Under the pieces are notes generated by a model, which searched no databases, was not told where the DNA came from, and saw only the letters and a program-made list of their open reading frames with translations. A program made the position numbers and the translations under genes. DNA of 64,000 bases, taken from assembly GCF_026745355.1 (NCBI RefSeq), contig NC_079202.1, positions 39,039,543 through 39,103,542 on the forward strand, written 5' to 3'. This DNA is from Beta vulgaris subsp. vulgaris (lineage: Eukaryota > Streptophyta > Magnoliopsida > Caryophyllales > Amaranthaceae). Every line of letters starts with the position of its first letter. Positions within the stretch are counted from its first letter, which is position 1. Below, one piece after another: positions 36,440 through 49,470 of this stretch.

Positions 36440-36890
36440 GGTAATATCTTATTTTTCAAATAGTGATATTTGGAAGCAATTTGACACCTATCATGAATGG
36501 TGTTTGGATGCACCGAAAACAATCTAGCGTATTATTTTGTATATTTTCAAGCACGATCACCTATAGAAGTAGCCTTGATAAATTTGTAAAATTAAACCAA
36601 TAAATTTCATGGAAATCAAAGTTCTACTATTTCGAAGAAATATTACTAAATAAAAGCAAATAATAATGTAGTACAATATCGACCAGATAAAACATCCTAT
36701 GTCGTGCAACAACCTACAAGCCAAAGCTTAGAAAAATTATCAAAGTCAAAATTAGACTTCATCATCAAGAGAACAAAATGGAATAATAGTAGAGTAGATA
36801 TCATAGAACAGCAACAACAGTAACACCTCAGAGTCAATCAAAGTCATACTATTCTTCGTTTATTTGCATTTCACCACACTCTTTATCCAC
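36440..36890. other. CACTA-2 noncoding DNA downstream of its gene
   Basis: No gene seen; AT-rich tail between the left subterminal repeats and the trinucleotide repeat, probably the 3' region of the minus-strand gene. Confidence 0.4.
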
Positions 36891-36891
36891 A

Positions 36892-37017
<126 letters not shown>

Positions 37018-37115
37018 TGTCATTTTGGAATTAGAATGTACTATTAATAATAAATAAAATATTTATATAAATTAAAAATATAATTAATTTATAATGAGTA
37101 TAAATAACAGATTAC

Positions 37116-40100
37116 CTCATCTACATCAAATGTAGACATATCATAACCTGAGATTTCCATAAAACTTCTCATGTACCCTTTCATAACTTCCATTTGCTTT
37201 TTTAGGCCTTTGACCTTTCTATTTAGTATTTTATTTTTCACAGTAGCTTCCTTTGCCTCTTTTTTAGCCTCATTTGCTTCATTCTTGGCCTCATTAGCTT
37301 CTTTTCGTAATTTTTCTCCTTCACTAAATGATCCATATAGTGATGTAATAGAGGGACTTACTCCTTTGCCACGATCACGACCGCTTTTACCAATGGGTTT
37401 AACTTTTACATAAATTTCTTCATCTGTCATATTTATTTCTCTAGCTTCACGTTGCACTAAAAACTCTTTCATTTTTTACTGTGGAAAAAAAACCTTAAGC
37501 ATTACATGAAAGGTAACAAACACATAATCACTATATAATTGTCAATAAATATCATATTGGTGTAGCAAAATGAATTGTAATACATGAATTATTTTAATAT
37601 TCATTTGTTTCTATAGAAATTTTGACAACACTTTTTCTAAAATACGACTTATATCCACATTCAATGAATCCATTTTAACCTGTTTTTCACATATTAAACC
37701 AATGATTTTTTCACTCTCACCATAACAACACACTTCATAATATCATCATGATATAATTAATAACCAATAATTTTAAAGGCACAACACAATAAGAGAATAA
37801 CAACTTATGCATACTATGAAGCTTAAGCTAGAGACAAAATTGTAAATGATGTTCAACTTTGTAAAACTACAAGTAAATTAGGCTTTTTGTTTAGTTATCA
37901 TAACAAGAAAATCAATTCATCATACAAGCTTTTCACTATATCTATAGTTCACAAATTGTTTAGAAAGCATTATTTCTTACCATAGTTTCTTTTGCCACTT
38001 CAGTAACCGGTGTTTTATCATTTTTGGTATGAGTTTCCTCGTACACCTTCAGCATAGTCGGCATTACTTTGTCACGTTTGAACTAGTATTATAAAGGAAA
38101 AAAAATAGAAATTAGAAATTTTATTTTTATCAATAAAAAAATCTTAGTAATCAAAGAGTATTACCATATCTTCAACTTTTTGAGCAAAACTCTTTGTACT
38201 AGCAGTATGTCCAGCATCTAGGCAAGATCGATTATTGATGTTTCTTGTGCTCTTATCCTAAATTATGTAGAATTTTAAGAAACGACTGAGATGTAGAAAG
38301 TTCACAGAATGATATTGGAAGAAAATTAAATATTATATATAATAGATATCATATAGTATTATATGTAAGCTATTCAATTACCTTAAACTCGTCTGATCCA
38401 AAGTACTTAACAAGCCATTCCCAGTCTTGTTTGTTAATATTTGGTGGTATATTACCTTCTTTGAGTCTTTCCTCATCTGTACTTTCAGTATCATAGTAAT
38501 CAGATTTCAATCTTGCACGATAATTCCTGTACTTTTTATTCAAAGACCCCATGACAAATTTTTTCCTTTCTTTTTTTGTCTTTTCACGTTCCACCTCACC
38601 TTCATCATCCTCAAGTCCAATATCAAATTTTTCCTTGTAAATAGAAGTTCAACTATTAGTAAAATCAAAATATGACAACAAGAAAAAGAGATTCGAATTA
38701 TTTATAACTGAACAAGAAAACTTATACCAGAACAAGATTCCACATCTTCTCCTTATTCTCTTTAGGAATTTCTGAAAACACTTTCAACTCATAAAGTGGA
38801 GCATTAAGGGGATCTCTGACAAGGGCACCACAATAACTTGCTAGACAAGCTCTATTTAAACCAATAGGTTGTCCCTTTATGTTGAAATCCACTTTTTTTT
38901 TCTCACCGGGTCTCATTTTTGCCATTTGAAGATTTCGCGTAGGACCTCTAGGAGTTTTGGTCTTGTAAGTTCTCTTCTTCTTGTTTGATGTAGCACACAC
39001 ACATATATTGCTATGATCTCAAACTTGAAATAGAATATCTCGCTAATAAAAATTCATGAGATACAAATTTGGCACTTCTCTAAAACAAACCATTGATATA
39101 CATTATGTTTATATATAAATTAGGGAGTATAAAACAAGTCATACCATAATTATTATCTCCCCTTTCCTTGTCAACAAGTGGGTCCTCATCATGGTTTCTC
39201 ATCATATTTGAAATGATAGTATTTTCTTGATCTTCAAAATTATAGTTTCTTGTCTCGACTCGATTTTGTTCGCCTTCTTAATCTTGTACACCATCATTAT
39301 CATTGTTCACACAAAGTTGCCCCCCCTCATGCTCTAAATGAAACATATTTTCATGTTAAGTAGCATAATATGCAAATATAATACACGTTAAGAAATAAAT
39401 GTATGTACAACCAGGAAGATGATTATAAAAAATCATTAACGAAGAACAATATAACCCTTATTTACCCCCAAAAAAAAAATAACATATACCTCCATGAAAG
39501 TGACCATTATTTTCACCATCCTTTAACACCTTTTGTCGTTGAAGTTCTAGCAAAAGTCCATTATATATTAGTAAATTCCTAATAAATATTTACTTTAGTC
39601 ATGTATAAATAACATGCAATCTCCAATGAGTATATGATTTAAACCTTTTTGGAAAGATGCGAGGGTTGCTTTAATTGTTTGTGCTTCTCTTGTTCTATGT
39701 GTTGCTTGCTTTTCCTTGTTCGATCTGTGTCTTAATAACTTGGCAACCGACATCGGTGCAATAAATTTGTTTTTTTTCCCTCCTCTGTTAATCTCATTCC
39801 TGTTGACCTGTAAAAGTTTTACAAAAGATTTCACATCATAGTTATACGTCAAACAAAATAAATAAGAAAACTTGTTCAAATTGCTATCACCACACTGACA
39901 GGCCCGTTCCCGAACATTATTGGGCTCAGGGCAAAATTGAAAAAAATGGGCCCTAACGCATGAGAGATGTAAGGAATTACGCAATATAAAATTTCAAATT
40001 AAATGTTTTTAATAATGCAAATAAGTGAAAATCATCACGATCATAAAACAATCTTAAAAATTATAAACTAACAAGTGACAACTTGTTTTAGCCTTCAAGA

Positions 40101-41057
40101 AACAAGTCCTGCAAATTTGCATAATCGAATTCCAAACTAAAATAATTAATGAAATCAACCCAATCTTTAAACTAAACAAGTCACATATGCAAATTGCTCA
40201 TTTATTACCAAAACTACTCAAAATCATGACAAATATAACTATTATAAGTACAAAACTATTAGAAGTGCACTACAAAATCACTGCCAGTCAAATTTAATGA
40301 CTCAAGTTCAACCAAAAAACACCAAATCAGACAAACCCACCATCACAATCAGAGTTTCAATCACCACATTTTCTTCATACCCAAAAATCCGATCAACTAC
40401 AAAATCAACAATTAATCATACAAATAAAAACCCAAATCAATTCCATAACAAAATCATATACTAATAACAAAAACCCGGTCTAATAAACTTGAAAGAATTA
40501 CGGGTAAATCCTTGTTTAAATTAATATCCTTTGTTTGCTGATGTTTCATTTAATAAAAAAAATAGCAAAAAGAGAGATAATTGAGGAAATGTCTTTGAAT
40601 AAAGATTAGATTTTTCATCTTTGGAAATGGTACTCGGTATAACTTAGAAGATGAAAGTGTGAAGCGTAACTGTGTATGTTTCTTGTTCAGTACTTTAGTT
40701 TGACAGTTTCTTCTAACTTCCTCCTGCATCTTTCTTCCTTTTTCCAATTTTTTTTTATATTAATAAAAGGGCCAAAATTGGTGATCTTAGATTAAGTGGA
40801 AATGAACATTTATGAAATCATAATACTAATAGCAATAGCGTAAGCCAATAAGGATAATTAATGTAGCCCTAAAAGATAAGATAATACCTTTTTATTTGTA
40901 GAAACAATATGAGCCCCTTCCTCACAATCATTTTCTTCATTTTCATCCGGTACATAGTCACCATCTTTCTCAATACTAGCATCAAGTTTCTGTTGTCTTT
41001 TCTTAGCTTTTGAGCTATCCACTAAACTAGTCATAGAAGCAGCGATGCGTTTTATAC
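37116..41057 (-). pseudogene. CACTA-2 Transposase_24-like (Ptta/En/Spm) protein gene, at least nine exons
   Basis: Exons that join in frame on the minus strand: 40888-41057, 39645-39807, 39490-39546, 39145-39333, about 38728-39017, 38382-38633, 38165-38257, 37981-38082, 37116-37478. Nearly all introns have GT...AG borders and matching phases. The protein is basic, with KKKRTYKTKTPRGPTRN, DWEWLVKYFGSDEF, HTASTKSFAQ and VYEETHTKNDKTPV, the ordered motifs of PF03004-type proteins found beside CACTA transposases. The last exon has an EANEAKNEANEAKKEAKEA coiled coil. Two in-frame stops (TAA at 39278-39280 and at the start of exon 37478) suggest inactivation. The first exon and start codon are not certain, and no DDE catalytic domain is present. 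Confidence 0.7.
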
Positions 41058-41062
41058 CTAAA

Positions 41063-41818
41063 TTCAATTCAATTTAGTTAAATTCAACTTTTTTATATCG
41101 AAAAGAACATACCCTTATTTTATTTCAATAAACGACAATCTTAAAATTCAATCAATATATGAGTATAAATATAGAAGTCATCACAAATAGAACGACCACA
41201 TTCACTTAAGATCAAACACTGAGAGCAACTGCAAACATATTGTTATTATTCATTACTTTAATCATGTCAAATATAATATGTTTTGGATCTTATTTTCATA
41301 TTTGCTAAATTTCCATCATATATAGATTGCTTTAACATATTGTATTCTTATGTTAAGTTTGAGTAAATTATTTAATAGGATTAAGGAGGTTAATATTATT
41401 TAAGTTGATATTGGCCCTTTTGATGGGAAAAAAAAGAGAGGCCAAAGCGTGAATAAAAAAATTATTTTCAGAACATTATAATACGGTTGGAGTGACGTTC
41501 TCCACAGCTTATTTTCAGGTCAGTTCGGTCCTGGACAATACTTTACACTCACATAGTCACATATCACTATTCATTTAAGTTCAGTTCAATTCAGTTCAGT
41601 TCAATTCAGTTCAGTTCAATTCAATTTAGTTAAATTCAACTTTTTTATATCGAAGAGAATATACCCTTATTTTATTTCAATAAACACAATCTTAAAATTC
41701 AATCAATATATGAGTATAAATATAGAATTCATCACAAATAGAACGACCACATTCACTTAAGATCAAACACTAAGAGCAACTGCAAACATATTGTTATTCT
41801 TCATTACTTTAAGCATAT
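41063..41818. repeat. Direct repeat pair of about 205 bp in CACTA-2
   Basis: 41063 to about 41268 and 41615 to about 41818 are near-identical (ttcaattcaatttagttaaa ... cattactttaa). They are separated by about 345 bp that ends in a TTCAGTTCAA microsatellite-like run (41578-41620). A local duplication upstream of the first recognised exon, possibly in the promoter or leader. Confidence 0.8.
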
Positions 41819-42879
41819 AACATTTTCATTATGGAGATAGACATGTCGATTGTTCTTAGCATTAGATCTGTATTGACTGTCATATTTTATTGACGATAGT
41901 TGCATTAGTGGATTGGTGGACTCATAGCCACTCGTGGATTGGTGGAATCAGTATAAATTCAATTTTCGATAAAATCAACTTTTAGAAATAAAGTAGTATC
42001 CAATTTTCGATGAAATCCAACTTTTTAACAAATTCAAACAGAGCCAAATATGAATTATACCATATATTAGAAACAATTTCAAATAACACAAACAACAAGT
42101 TAAATAATTAAGTTAAGTCAATAATTTTGAGGTCAAATAATTCCAACAGGTTCTGATTATTTACATTCAAGTCATATAAATTAAGTTGAGTCCTATAGGT
42201 TATAAGTTTACTATTGTGCAGTTAGGACTAATCAAGCCCAATGAGTTCTAAAATTTCAACCATGTTCAACTAGGTAGGCATTGAGATAAAGATAAGTGCT
42301 ATAATGTGAAAAATAATGCATGTTTCCTAGTTTAAAGAAATGTTATTTGATTAATTAGTTGAATATGATATGCTAAAATCATATACTTTCTCCGTAACAA
42401 AATATAGTTACACGATGACTTTTACGTTTTTCGATGTAGTACTTTTGACCATTGATAACTTGATTGTATCTTGTTTATTAGTAAAAATTATAAAAAATTA
42501 AATATCATGAAAGTATGCATTAAAATGAATCCAACAACATATCACATAATAATTGTTTTTTATCTAAAATAAAAAAATACATGGTCAAATGTAGTAGTGA
42601 ATAATGCAATTTCAAAGTGTAACATTTATTTTATTATAAGAAGTAAAATTGTTTAAACAACTTGAAAGGCTAGATAAAATCGATATGAAATAAGAATCAC
42701 TAGTTTTTTGGTATAACATATCTTTCACTTTTAATTTTTAATTATAATGACAAAAGGCCCAAATTTGCAAGGTAAATATTTGAAATACTTTAGAAAAAAA
42801 TTTAATTTGAAAATTAAATTTCGGCAAGTAGACTTGACATTTTCTAATTTCATTTGCCGCTACAATATTTCAGTACCCC
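41819..42879. other. CACTA-2 AT-rich noncoding DNA
   Basis: No ORF or transposon end supported. The phrase AATTTTCGATrAAATC occurs twice near 41961 and 42002. Confidence 0.4.
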
Positions 42880-43398
42880 GCTGCTTTCATTTTGTTCTAT
42901 TTAAAGACTCTCTCTATCTCATCACTGTTCTGGCCACCGTAACTGGGTCCCAAAGCCACCGCCAAGCTACTACCGGCTACCGCTGTCGAGTCGGTGCTAC
43001 TTGATTTGGACGATGTTGCAGCGTTTCTCGCTGGGGATGCTACCACAGTCTCCTCACGATCAAAGTACCTTCTCTACTATCCCAATCTCTCTCTTCATCA
43101 TACTTGATTTACTAAATTAGCTTGTGCATTTCTCTGGTCATGAAGAACGTCGTATACGATCTTATATATTGCAGTTTGAGCAGCGTATTCCATCTGCATT
43201 TATTTTATTTTTCCCCCCAATTTTATGCTTTTCTCTTTGATTTTGGATTTATGTTCTAGACTGTGCATGGCAGATTATTTTTGAAATTGAAGATTATTCA
43301 AGGAGATTCAATGGATGTATTGTATTGTTCCCTTGAGTTTTAATTTAAGTTAATCTGATTCTATGGCTTTTCTTCTTGGAAAATATGATTGTTATTTA

Positions 43399-43475
43399 TG
43401 AAGACTGATGTATACGCCTTTGGTGTCGTGCTCTTGAACTTTTAACCGGAAGAAGACCATTTATAGGTGTTGAAT
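43399..43475 (+). pseudogene. Captured receptor-like kinase fragment in CACTA-2
   Basis: Translation gives KTDVYAFGVVL, then after a missing G at about 43435 ELLTGRRPFIG. This is kinase subdomain IX of plant receptor-like kinases (consensus KSDVYSFGVVLLELLTGRRP). No other kinase subdomain was found nearby, and the upstream sequence looks like intron. Only about 23 codons are present, so it is a host-gene fragment carried by the transposon. A GC-rich exon-like island with a TATA-like ATTTAAAG lies 350-500 bp upstream (42895-43065); its origin is unknown. Confidence 0.65.
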
Positions 43476-44180
43476 TGTTTGCTATATTCATCATCTTGCT
43501 GCTGATTTTTCTTACATCTGCTTAATAAAAAAAATTTCCGCTTCAGTTCTCTGGATTTTATTTTGTTAATGAGTGTTATCTTTTTGGAATTATAGATTTT
43601 AGTGTAGTTTTTTTCCATATGTATCTTATACATATATATGCTTTTTTTTCTTATGTAGTGAGTGGAAAGTACAATCTACCCCTCTATTACACTTGCACCC
43701 CATCTTCTAACAAGGTTGTTTTCTCCTGCTTGAGAATGTTGCATGCCCCACAACGGAATAATCAACAATCTGTTTCTAAACACGCTCAACAATATTGCAG
43801 TCAAGTTAATTTTTGTTCCCCTGACTTACAGGGTGTGTTTTTAGTCATAGTTAATGTGTAGAGTGTAGTAATGGTGATTTTGGTGCACTTTGTATATAAA
43901 GAATACCTTTGAAGGGGAAAATAAGAATGAAGGAAAGCTTTTAGATGAGTTGTAAAGTTGTCTTGCTGGTTGAAAATGACATCTCTTTTTTTCAAAATAT
44001 TACTAACTGATCTGGTTACACCAAGAAAATCGAATCAATTAGTTTGGCCAGAGTTTTCTTTTTTTAAAATTTATACTTAACTGATCCAACTATAGTTAAA
44101 AATCAGATCAGTTAGCTAAGTTAATTGGTCCGAATTTCAAATATATTTTTCAGTTCGCCTCTTAGATACTAGGCCACTTG
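43476..44180. other. CACTA-2 internal DNA between kinase fragment and subterminal repeats
   Basis: No further coding match recognised. The paired phrase AACTGATCyrrnTA (about 44006 and 44089) is a small repeat. Confidence 0.35.
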
Positions 44181-44831
44181 CATAATAACATATGTGTCGC
44201 CTCAAAAGGGCGACTCTAAAACTCCAAATAGTTTTAAAGTCGGTAGTTACATAATAGCCTCTTAAGCGACACTAAAGAGGATATGGAGGCTACCCTCAAA
44301 GGTGATTTTGTAGTAATGGATGAGCTTTTAAGGATGACATCAATTTCAATAATGCTTAAAAGAGCATTTAGAGGGAATCATAATTCAATCGATGTTAAAA
44401 AAAACATTTAGGGGCAACTAGATTTTACTATTGCTAAAAAGATGTTTTAGAGGCAATCTAAATTTCAGTGATGTGTGAAAAAAGTTTTTAGAGGCAACTA
44501 TTATTTCATTGATGCTAAAGCTACTTTTAGGGGCAACATAAATTTTCCTAATGCTAAAAAAAAAGTTTTAGAGGCAATCATTATTTTATTGATGTTGATA
44601 ACTACTTTTAGAGGCAACATAAATTTTCGTGATGCTAAAAAAATAGTTTTAGAGGCAACCATTATTTCCTTAATGCTAAAAAGTACTTTTAGGAGCAACC
44701 TAAAATTTACTGATGCTAAAAACAACTTTTAGAGGCAACCAAAATTGACTAATGCTAAAAAACACTTTTAGAGGCTACAAAAAATTGGTTGCCTCAAGGT
44801 GTTGCCTCTATAGGCAAATTTTCTTGTAGTG

Positions 44832-45163
44832 TGCTAGGATGGCTAATATTATGAGATATATGTTTGAGCTACTTGCTTGCTGTCTAGAATGTTGACTCTC
44901 TAGTGTTGCAGGTACATAACTTGGTTTTGATAATGACAAAAGGGGGAAGAGATCAGATGTTATTGGTACTTTTAAAAAAAAAAATTCATTCTTAGTTCCT
45001 ATAGTCTTTCTGACCTCACCTAGTCCCTGTTCCCAGTTATAGTTGAGTCTAGTCATTTAGGTTGTGTTAAGGTGTTTATTTTTTGTTTTTAATTTCTTTA
45101 TGATAAAAATGATAAAAAAAATTTTTGCCAATATTATTTGCCATCATCAAAAAGGGGGAATAT
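44832..45163 (+). other. SIRE 3' noncoding region and polypurine tract
   Basis: SIRE sequence resumes after the CACTA-2 target duplication, with GTACATAACTTGGTTTTGATAA and ending in AAAAAGGGGGAATAT at about 45149-45163, directly before the 3' LTR. This is the plus-strand priming tract of SIRE elements. A second purine block AAAAGGGGGAAGAG lies near 44938. Confidence 0.8.
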
Positions 45164-46228
45164 TGTTGTATTCACTATTTTGATGATGACAAATATTTAC
45201 TATGGTTTATTTTAGTTAATCTTGTTTATTTGTTTTTATTAGATTTAATTTTTATGTCTTTGATTAGCTTTTATTCGAATAGTATATATATTAGGTTTGT
45301 TATCATATCACACAATTAGCTCATTAAATAACTTATGGAGAATTGATTATGAGTTTAATCAAAGTTAAGTTAAGACTGATTATTTATATTAACGGCTCAT
45401 TACATGATTGTATGATTTCAAGATTTTGGAACATTAACTTTAACAAAATTAGATTCGATAATGTTAGTGGAGTTAGTGGTTTATGCGTAGGAAAATATGT
45501 ATGCAAATTGAACTGCAACAATCTCTAACTCCCAACGCTACAATTAAGGAACGAAGATGCTGAGTAGTTCCTAGATTCTAGGGAGCACAACAAACTTCCT
45601 TTTTATCTGCGCGAGCATAGCCGAAGAAGTGGAGGCTGTTTAAGAGGAATAACGGCTACAGAGGTGGTTGGTGGGTAGCTACATTTTAGCGCCCACAATG
45701 TACTAATGGAGCAAAACGTGGAGCAACAGAGATCCTTACTTATAGCTGTGAATAATTGAATTCAAACTTAATAGACTTTCCAGATTTTCATGTAACATCT
45801 CTAAGAAAGTGTATTCGGTTTTCCACTCTTCACTTATTTCAATCATTGTATTTGAGTTTGGATTGGGAGAAACAAAAAGTTTGTATTCAAAGAGAAGAGA
45901 GAAAGAGAAGACTTCTAGTGAAGTCAAGTGAGGAAAGTCACGTGTTGAGAGGGAACAAGGTGACTGGGAACTAGTTCCTAGAGGAACTAAGTGAGAATTG
46001 ATTTATAATAAGTTGTATGGACTATTATAAATAAAAGAGCAAGGTTCTTCCTAGAGAATTGAAGGAAGAGAACCTTTTTAAAAAAAAATTTCGTGTGTTC
46101 CACCTTATTACAACTTCTCTTTATTTGCTTTCATTCTAGTTTATCCGCAAAAAGTTAAAAAATCTCCCCTACTACAATTCACCCCCCCCCCCTCTTGTAG
46201 TTGACCTAGTGATTCTACAAGACTAACA
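45164..46228 (+). repeat. 3' LTR of SIRE element
   Basis: 1065 bp, begins TGTTGTATTCACTATTTTG and ends GACTAACA. TATAAATA at 46026-46033. A run of nine C near 46182-46191 is longer than in the 5' copy. A few differences per hundred bases separate the two LTRs, implying an insertion that is old but well short of saturation. Confidence 0.92.
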
Positions 46229-46233
46229 AGGGT

Positions 46234-46640
46234 GTTCATTCAAAATCGAATGCTGATTTTCCCTTATCTAAAACTCATTATATGCATTTAAATCTATGTA
46301 GAACTTTATTTTTTTAAAAGCTAAAAATAAACATGCATGACATGACAATCCGACGTGACGCTCTCTATTTCATAAGTTATCGAACTATATTGCAAATGGG
46401 TCTTATTTTAAAGCGTATTTCGAGTGCTCTCCAATGGTATAAAAATCATAATATTCTGAAATTACGTAACAAAAGTTATACACAATTTACCTAATTTGAT
46501 AAATTAGGTTGTTAAAACTCTAATTTTCGCTTATCTAAAATTCCATATATGTATTTCAATCTATGTAGAACTCTATTTTTGTAAAAAGTAAAATAAAAAT
46601 TTACGATGTCATAATCCTACGATGTGCGCTCTATGAGCTT
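46234..46640. repeat. About 270-bp tandem repeat, right part of array
   Basis: Continues the array cut at 22674: GTTCATTCAAAATCGAATGC, TATGTAGAAC, CATGACATGACAATCCGACG and TTGCAAATGGGTCTTATTT at about 46389 match the units at 22238 and 22509. A final partial unit runs to about 46640. Confidence 0.75.
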
Positions 46641-46716
46641 GAAATCTTGAGGGGCTCCTTATGCTCCCAAAAGGTTCTTCCTTTATATATATATTGATGT
46701 TCCCAAAAAGTTCCTC

Positions 46717-46717
<1 letters not shown>

Positions 46718-46748
<31 letters not shown>
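46718..46748. repeat. (AT)n microsatellite
   Basis: An uninterrupted AT run of about 30 bases, preceded by a shorter copy of the same surroundings (ttcctccttTATATATA) at 46677-46694. Confidence 0.9.
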
Positions 46749-46750
<2 letters not shown>

Positions 46751-47540
46751 ATTGTTTGGTTGACACCATATAAATTGCCCTAGAAAATAACTCACCAGGT
46801 GGAGGGGGACTTGGTGAGTGATTTCCCATGTTCCATGGAAAATTGTATTTTTCTTGGAACTTGTATTTCATGTGCTTCTCTCATTTTCCCTTCAACCAAA
46901 CACAACACCAATATGGAATTTGTATTTCCTATGCATTTCCTAGGAACTTGTATTTTCAAGGAAAATAATTTTCAACCAAATAACAACTTAAACTAGTAAC
47001 TCGTTTGGTTCACATGGGAAGTAATTTCCCATGGGGATTTACATTTCATGAAAAAATTTTCCTTTAATAATTTCCTAGGAATTAGGTAAAATTGTATGTT
47101 TGACACCATATAGAATTGCATTTCTAGGAAATTACTCACCCATGGGGGGGAGGGGGTTGGTGAGTTATTTTCCATGTTTCATGAAAATTCTAACAACACC
47201 TAAGTGATCGGTTGGTATACATGAGAATTTAATTCCTATGAGAAGTTGCATTATTTAGGAAGTTATTTCCCTTTTGTAATTCCTAGAAAATTGACTAATG
47301 TGTTTGATTGACATCAAGGAATTTGTAATTCCCATGAATTGATGTGAGAATTTTGAATAACCAAGGGGAGGTTAGGTGAATCAATTCCTACGTTTTGTGG
47401 GTATTTCAATTTCTCAGGAATTTTCATTGCCCTAATTTCCCCCATTTTCAGTCAACCAAAAACTAACCAATTTAAAAAATCATGGGAATTTAATTTTGAG
47501 TGCGTACATAATTTATTATATACCAAACAACCACTAAGTG
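46749..47540. repeat. Three diverged copies of an unidentified repeat
   Basis: Successive blocks near 46749-46990, 47000-47210 and 47211-47530 share TTTGGTTsACA starts, GGAAATTACTCACC, GGGGG(A)GGTTGGTGAGT and TTCCATGTTyCATG phrases and end ...AACCAAACA/ACTAACC. The mirrored ends suggest decayed inverted-repeat elements inserted next to one another. The family was not identified. Confidence 0.4.
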
Positions 47541-47569
47541 TTACATGACTTAGGCGTGTTGTAATTAAT

Positions 47570-48450
47570 GAGCATCATATGCTGATTTTTTTTGCAGGAA
47601 ACTAAGATGAAACAAGGTGAGATGGAAAGTATTAGAAGGAAGCTAAAGTTTAAATGTACGCTTGTGGTAGATTGTGTAGGTGAAGGGGGCAGTAGGAGAG
47701 GAGGCCTTGCTCTTTTGCGGAAGGATGAGTGGGATGTTACTGTTATCACTTTTTCAAAAAATCATATTGATGTGATGATAGCAAAAGATGGTATGGAAGA
47801 ATAGAGATTCACAGGTGTTTATGGATGGCCGGAGGAGGGAATAAGTATAAGACAGGATAGTTATTGAAATATTTTTACAGTGATGCAATAATGCCTTGGT
47901 TGTATGGCGAGGATTTTAACTTAATGTTGTGGTCATGTGAAAAGCAAGGAGGGAGTGATTTTCGTTTTGAAGATGCCGCTCTCTTCTGAGAGGCGTTAGA
48001 TTTTTGTGATTTGAAGATTTGCACTATGTGGGGGCACCCTTTCACTTGGAAAAACAATCAAGGCGAGGAAAAAAACATTCAAGAACGCCTTGATAGATGC
48101 TTTGCTAATACCGGATGGAGATAACACTTTCAAGGCTCCTTTGTCACTCACCTTGAGAAACGACGATCTGTTCATCTCCCAATTATTCTTAGCATGTGCA
48201 CAAGATTGGGGACCAAGCTGAAAGAAGAAAAAAAAGATTTTTCGATTTAAGGAGAGATGTGTGAAGAGGTGATCAAGGAGGCGTGGGTGGGGGCCATGAT
48301 ATTGCGAGTTGCCTATCTCGAACAACCTCAAAGCTTCGTGTATGGAGCAAAGACAAATTCGGGGATTTTTGCAAAGGAAATGAGGGCTTGTCGAGCCCAA
48401 ATGAGCAAGATCATGGAGGAAGAGTAGACCCAAAATGTAATTGATCAAAT
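47570..48450 (+). pseudogene. LINE-A endonuclease (APE-like) remnant
   Basis: LQETKMKQGEM (about 47590) is the catalytic Glu-containing motif of L1 endonuclease. GGLALLRKDEWDVTV, VYGWP and, in shifted frames, a GDFNL-like segment and GHPFTWKNNQ follow. Stops at 47801 and several others and frameshifts break it. It would nick target DNA to prime reverse transcription. Confidence 0.75.
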
Positions 48451-48806
48451 GAAGGCGATTAATAGAAGGATGGATGAGTTGGAGAGCAGAGAAGAAGTGT
48501 ATGGAAGCAGAGAAGCAGACGAGAATGGTTGAAGAATAGATACAAAAAAAAAAATTCTTTCATGTTAAGGCCAAACAACGGCTTGTCTGAAATTCTATTG
48601 ATAGCATCATAGATGCGGCGGGAAATGAGTTCGATGATGAGGACGAAAATTTCAGAATTTTCGTCCAACACTTTGATGACCTTTTTCGAGCTAATGATGA
48701 AATTGATGCAGCGCCTATCATTGATAAAGTCTGCTAAAAGGTGCCACCATACTTGAAAGCCATGCTCGAGGAGCCGTAAGTCAAAGTAGAAGTGCATGAG
48801 GCCTTA

Positions 48807-49470
48807 GAGCATGTACAATGGGTGGGTGGGTTTTTGTTGGTCTTTGTATTTTTTTCATTCTCTCTCATTTCCTCCTTCTTACACCTCACATCCCACTAAC
48901 TTCCCACCAACTCATTTTTTTTTCTCGCAATGGCTAGACTAGTTCCACTTGGCTTTTCTAATTCTCTCTCTTACTTTTGGTATACTCCATCATATACTCT
49001 CTTTCCTATCGAAAATGTTTTTATTCTTATATAGAGTAGATAATTTTTATTCATCTTTTAATTAGTGATATATTAATTAATTAATATACATTTTGAATAA
49101 TTAGGTAGGAGAAAGTTATTAGAAAGAAAAGTAGGTTGTGAAAAAATATGGTAAAATATATCAAATTTAGGCTCAATTTATAGATATTTTTTTTATAGTT
49201 GTAGTGTAATTTTTTTTAAAAATTAGAAGCTGATTTTATTTACTTTCAAATAAAAAAGCAATCTTGTAAAAAAAAAAAACAGCAACAATATAGCAATAGT
49301 GATACACATAGCATCACCCCATTCGTTGCTATGCACACCATCCAAGGCATAGTTGATCTAGCATTCCAGACCAACTAACTCCAAAGGCCAATTGCTCCAA
49401 TAGTAAAACTAAGTAAAGCTAACTTTACTTTTTGCTAGACCAACCAAAACCAACCCCATTGCTCATGCTC
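48807..49470. mobile_element. PIF/Harbinger (Tourist-like) MITE, 664 bp
   Basis: Terminal inverted repeats GAGCATGTACAATGGG (left) and GAGCATGAGCAATGGG (right, read inward) differ at two positions. They are flanked by the trinucleotide tta (48804-48806 and 49471-49473), the Harbinger target duplication. It has no ORF. Excision in silico restores the LINE reading frame EVHEAL/KQVHPTKAP. Confidence 0.9.

Noticed and set aside
39890..40770. Possible additional transposon in the CACTA-2 gene intron
   Set aside because: GGGCCC-rich phrases at 39899-39955 and aagggccaaaattgg at 40767 look like element ends, but no matching inverted repeat or target duplication could be confirmed.
44470..44815. Regularly spaced TTTTAGAGGCAAC repeats resembling an array with spacers
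   Set aside because: These are CACTA-2 subterminal repeats, mirrored at 35930-36440; spacers are short and related.
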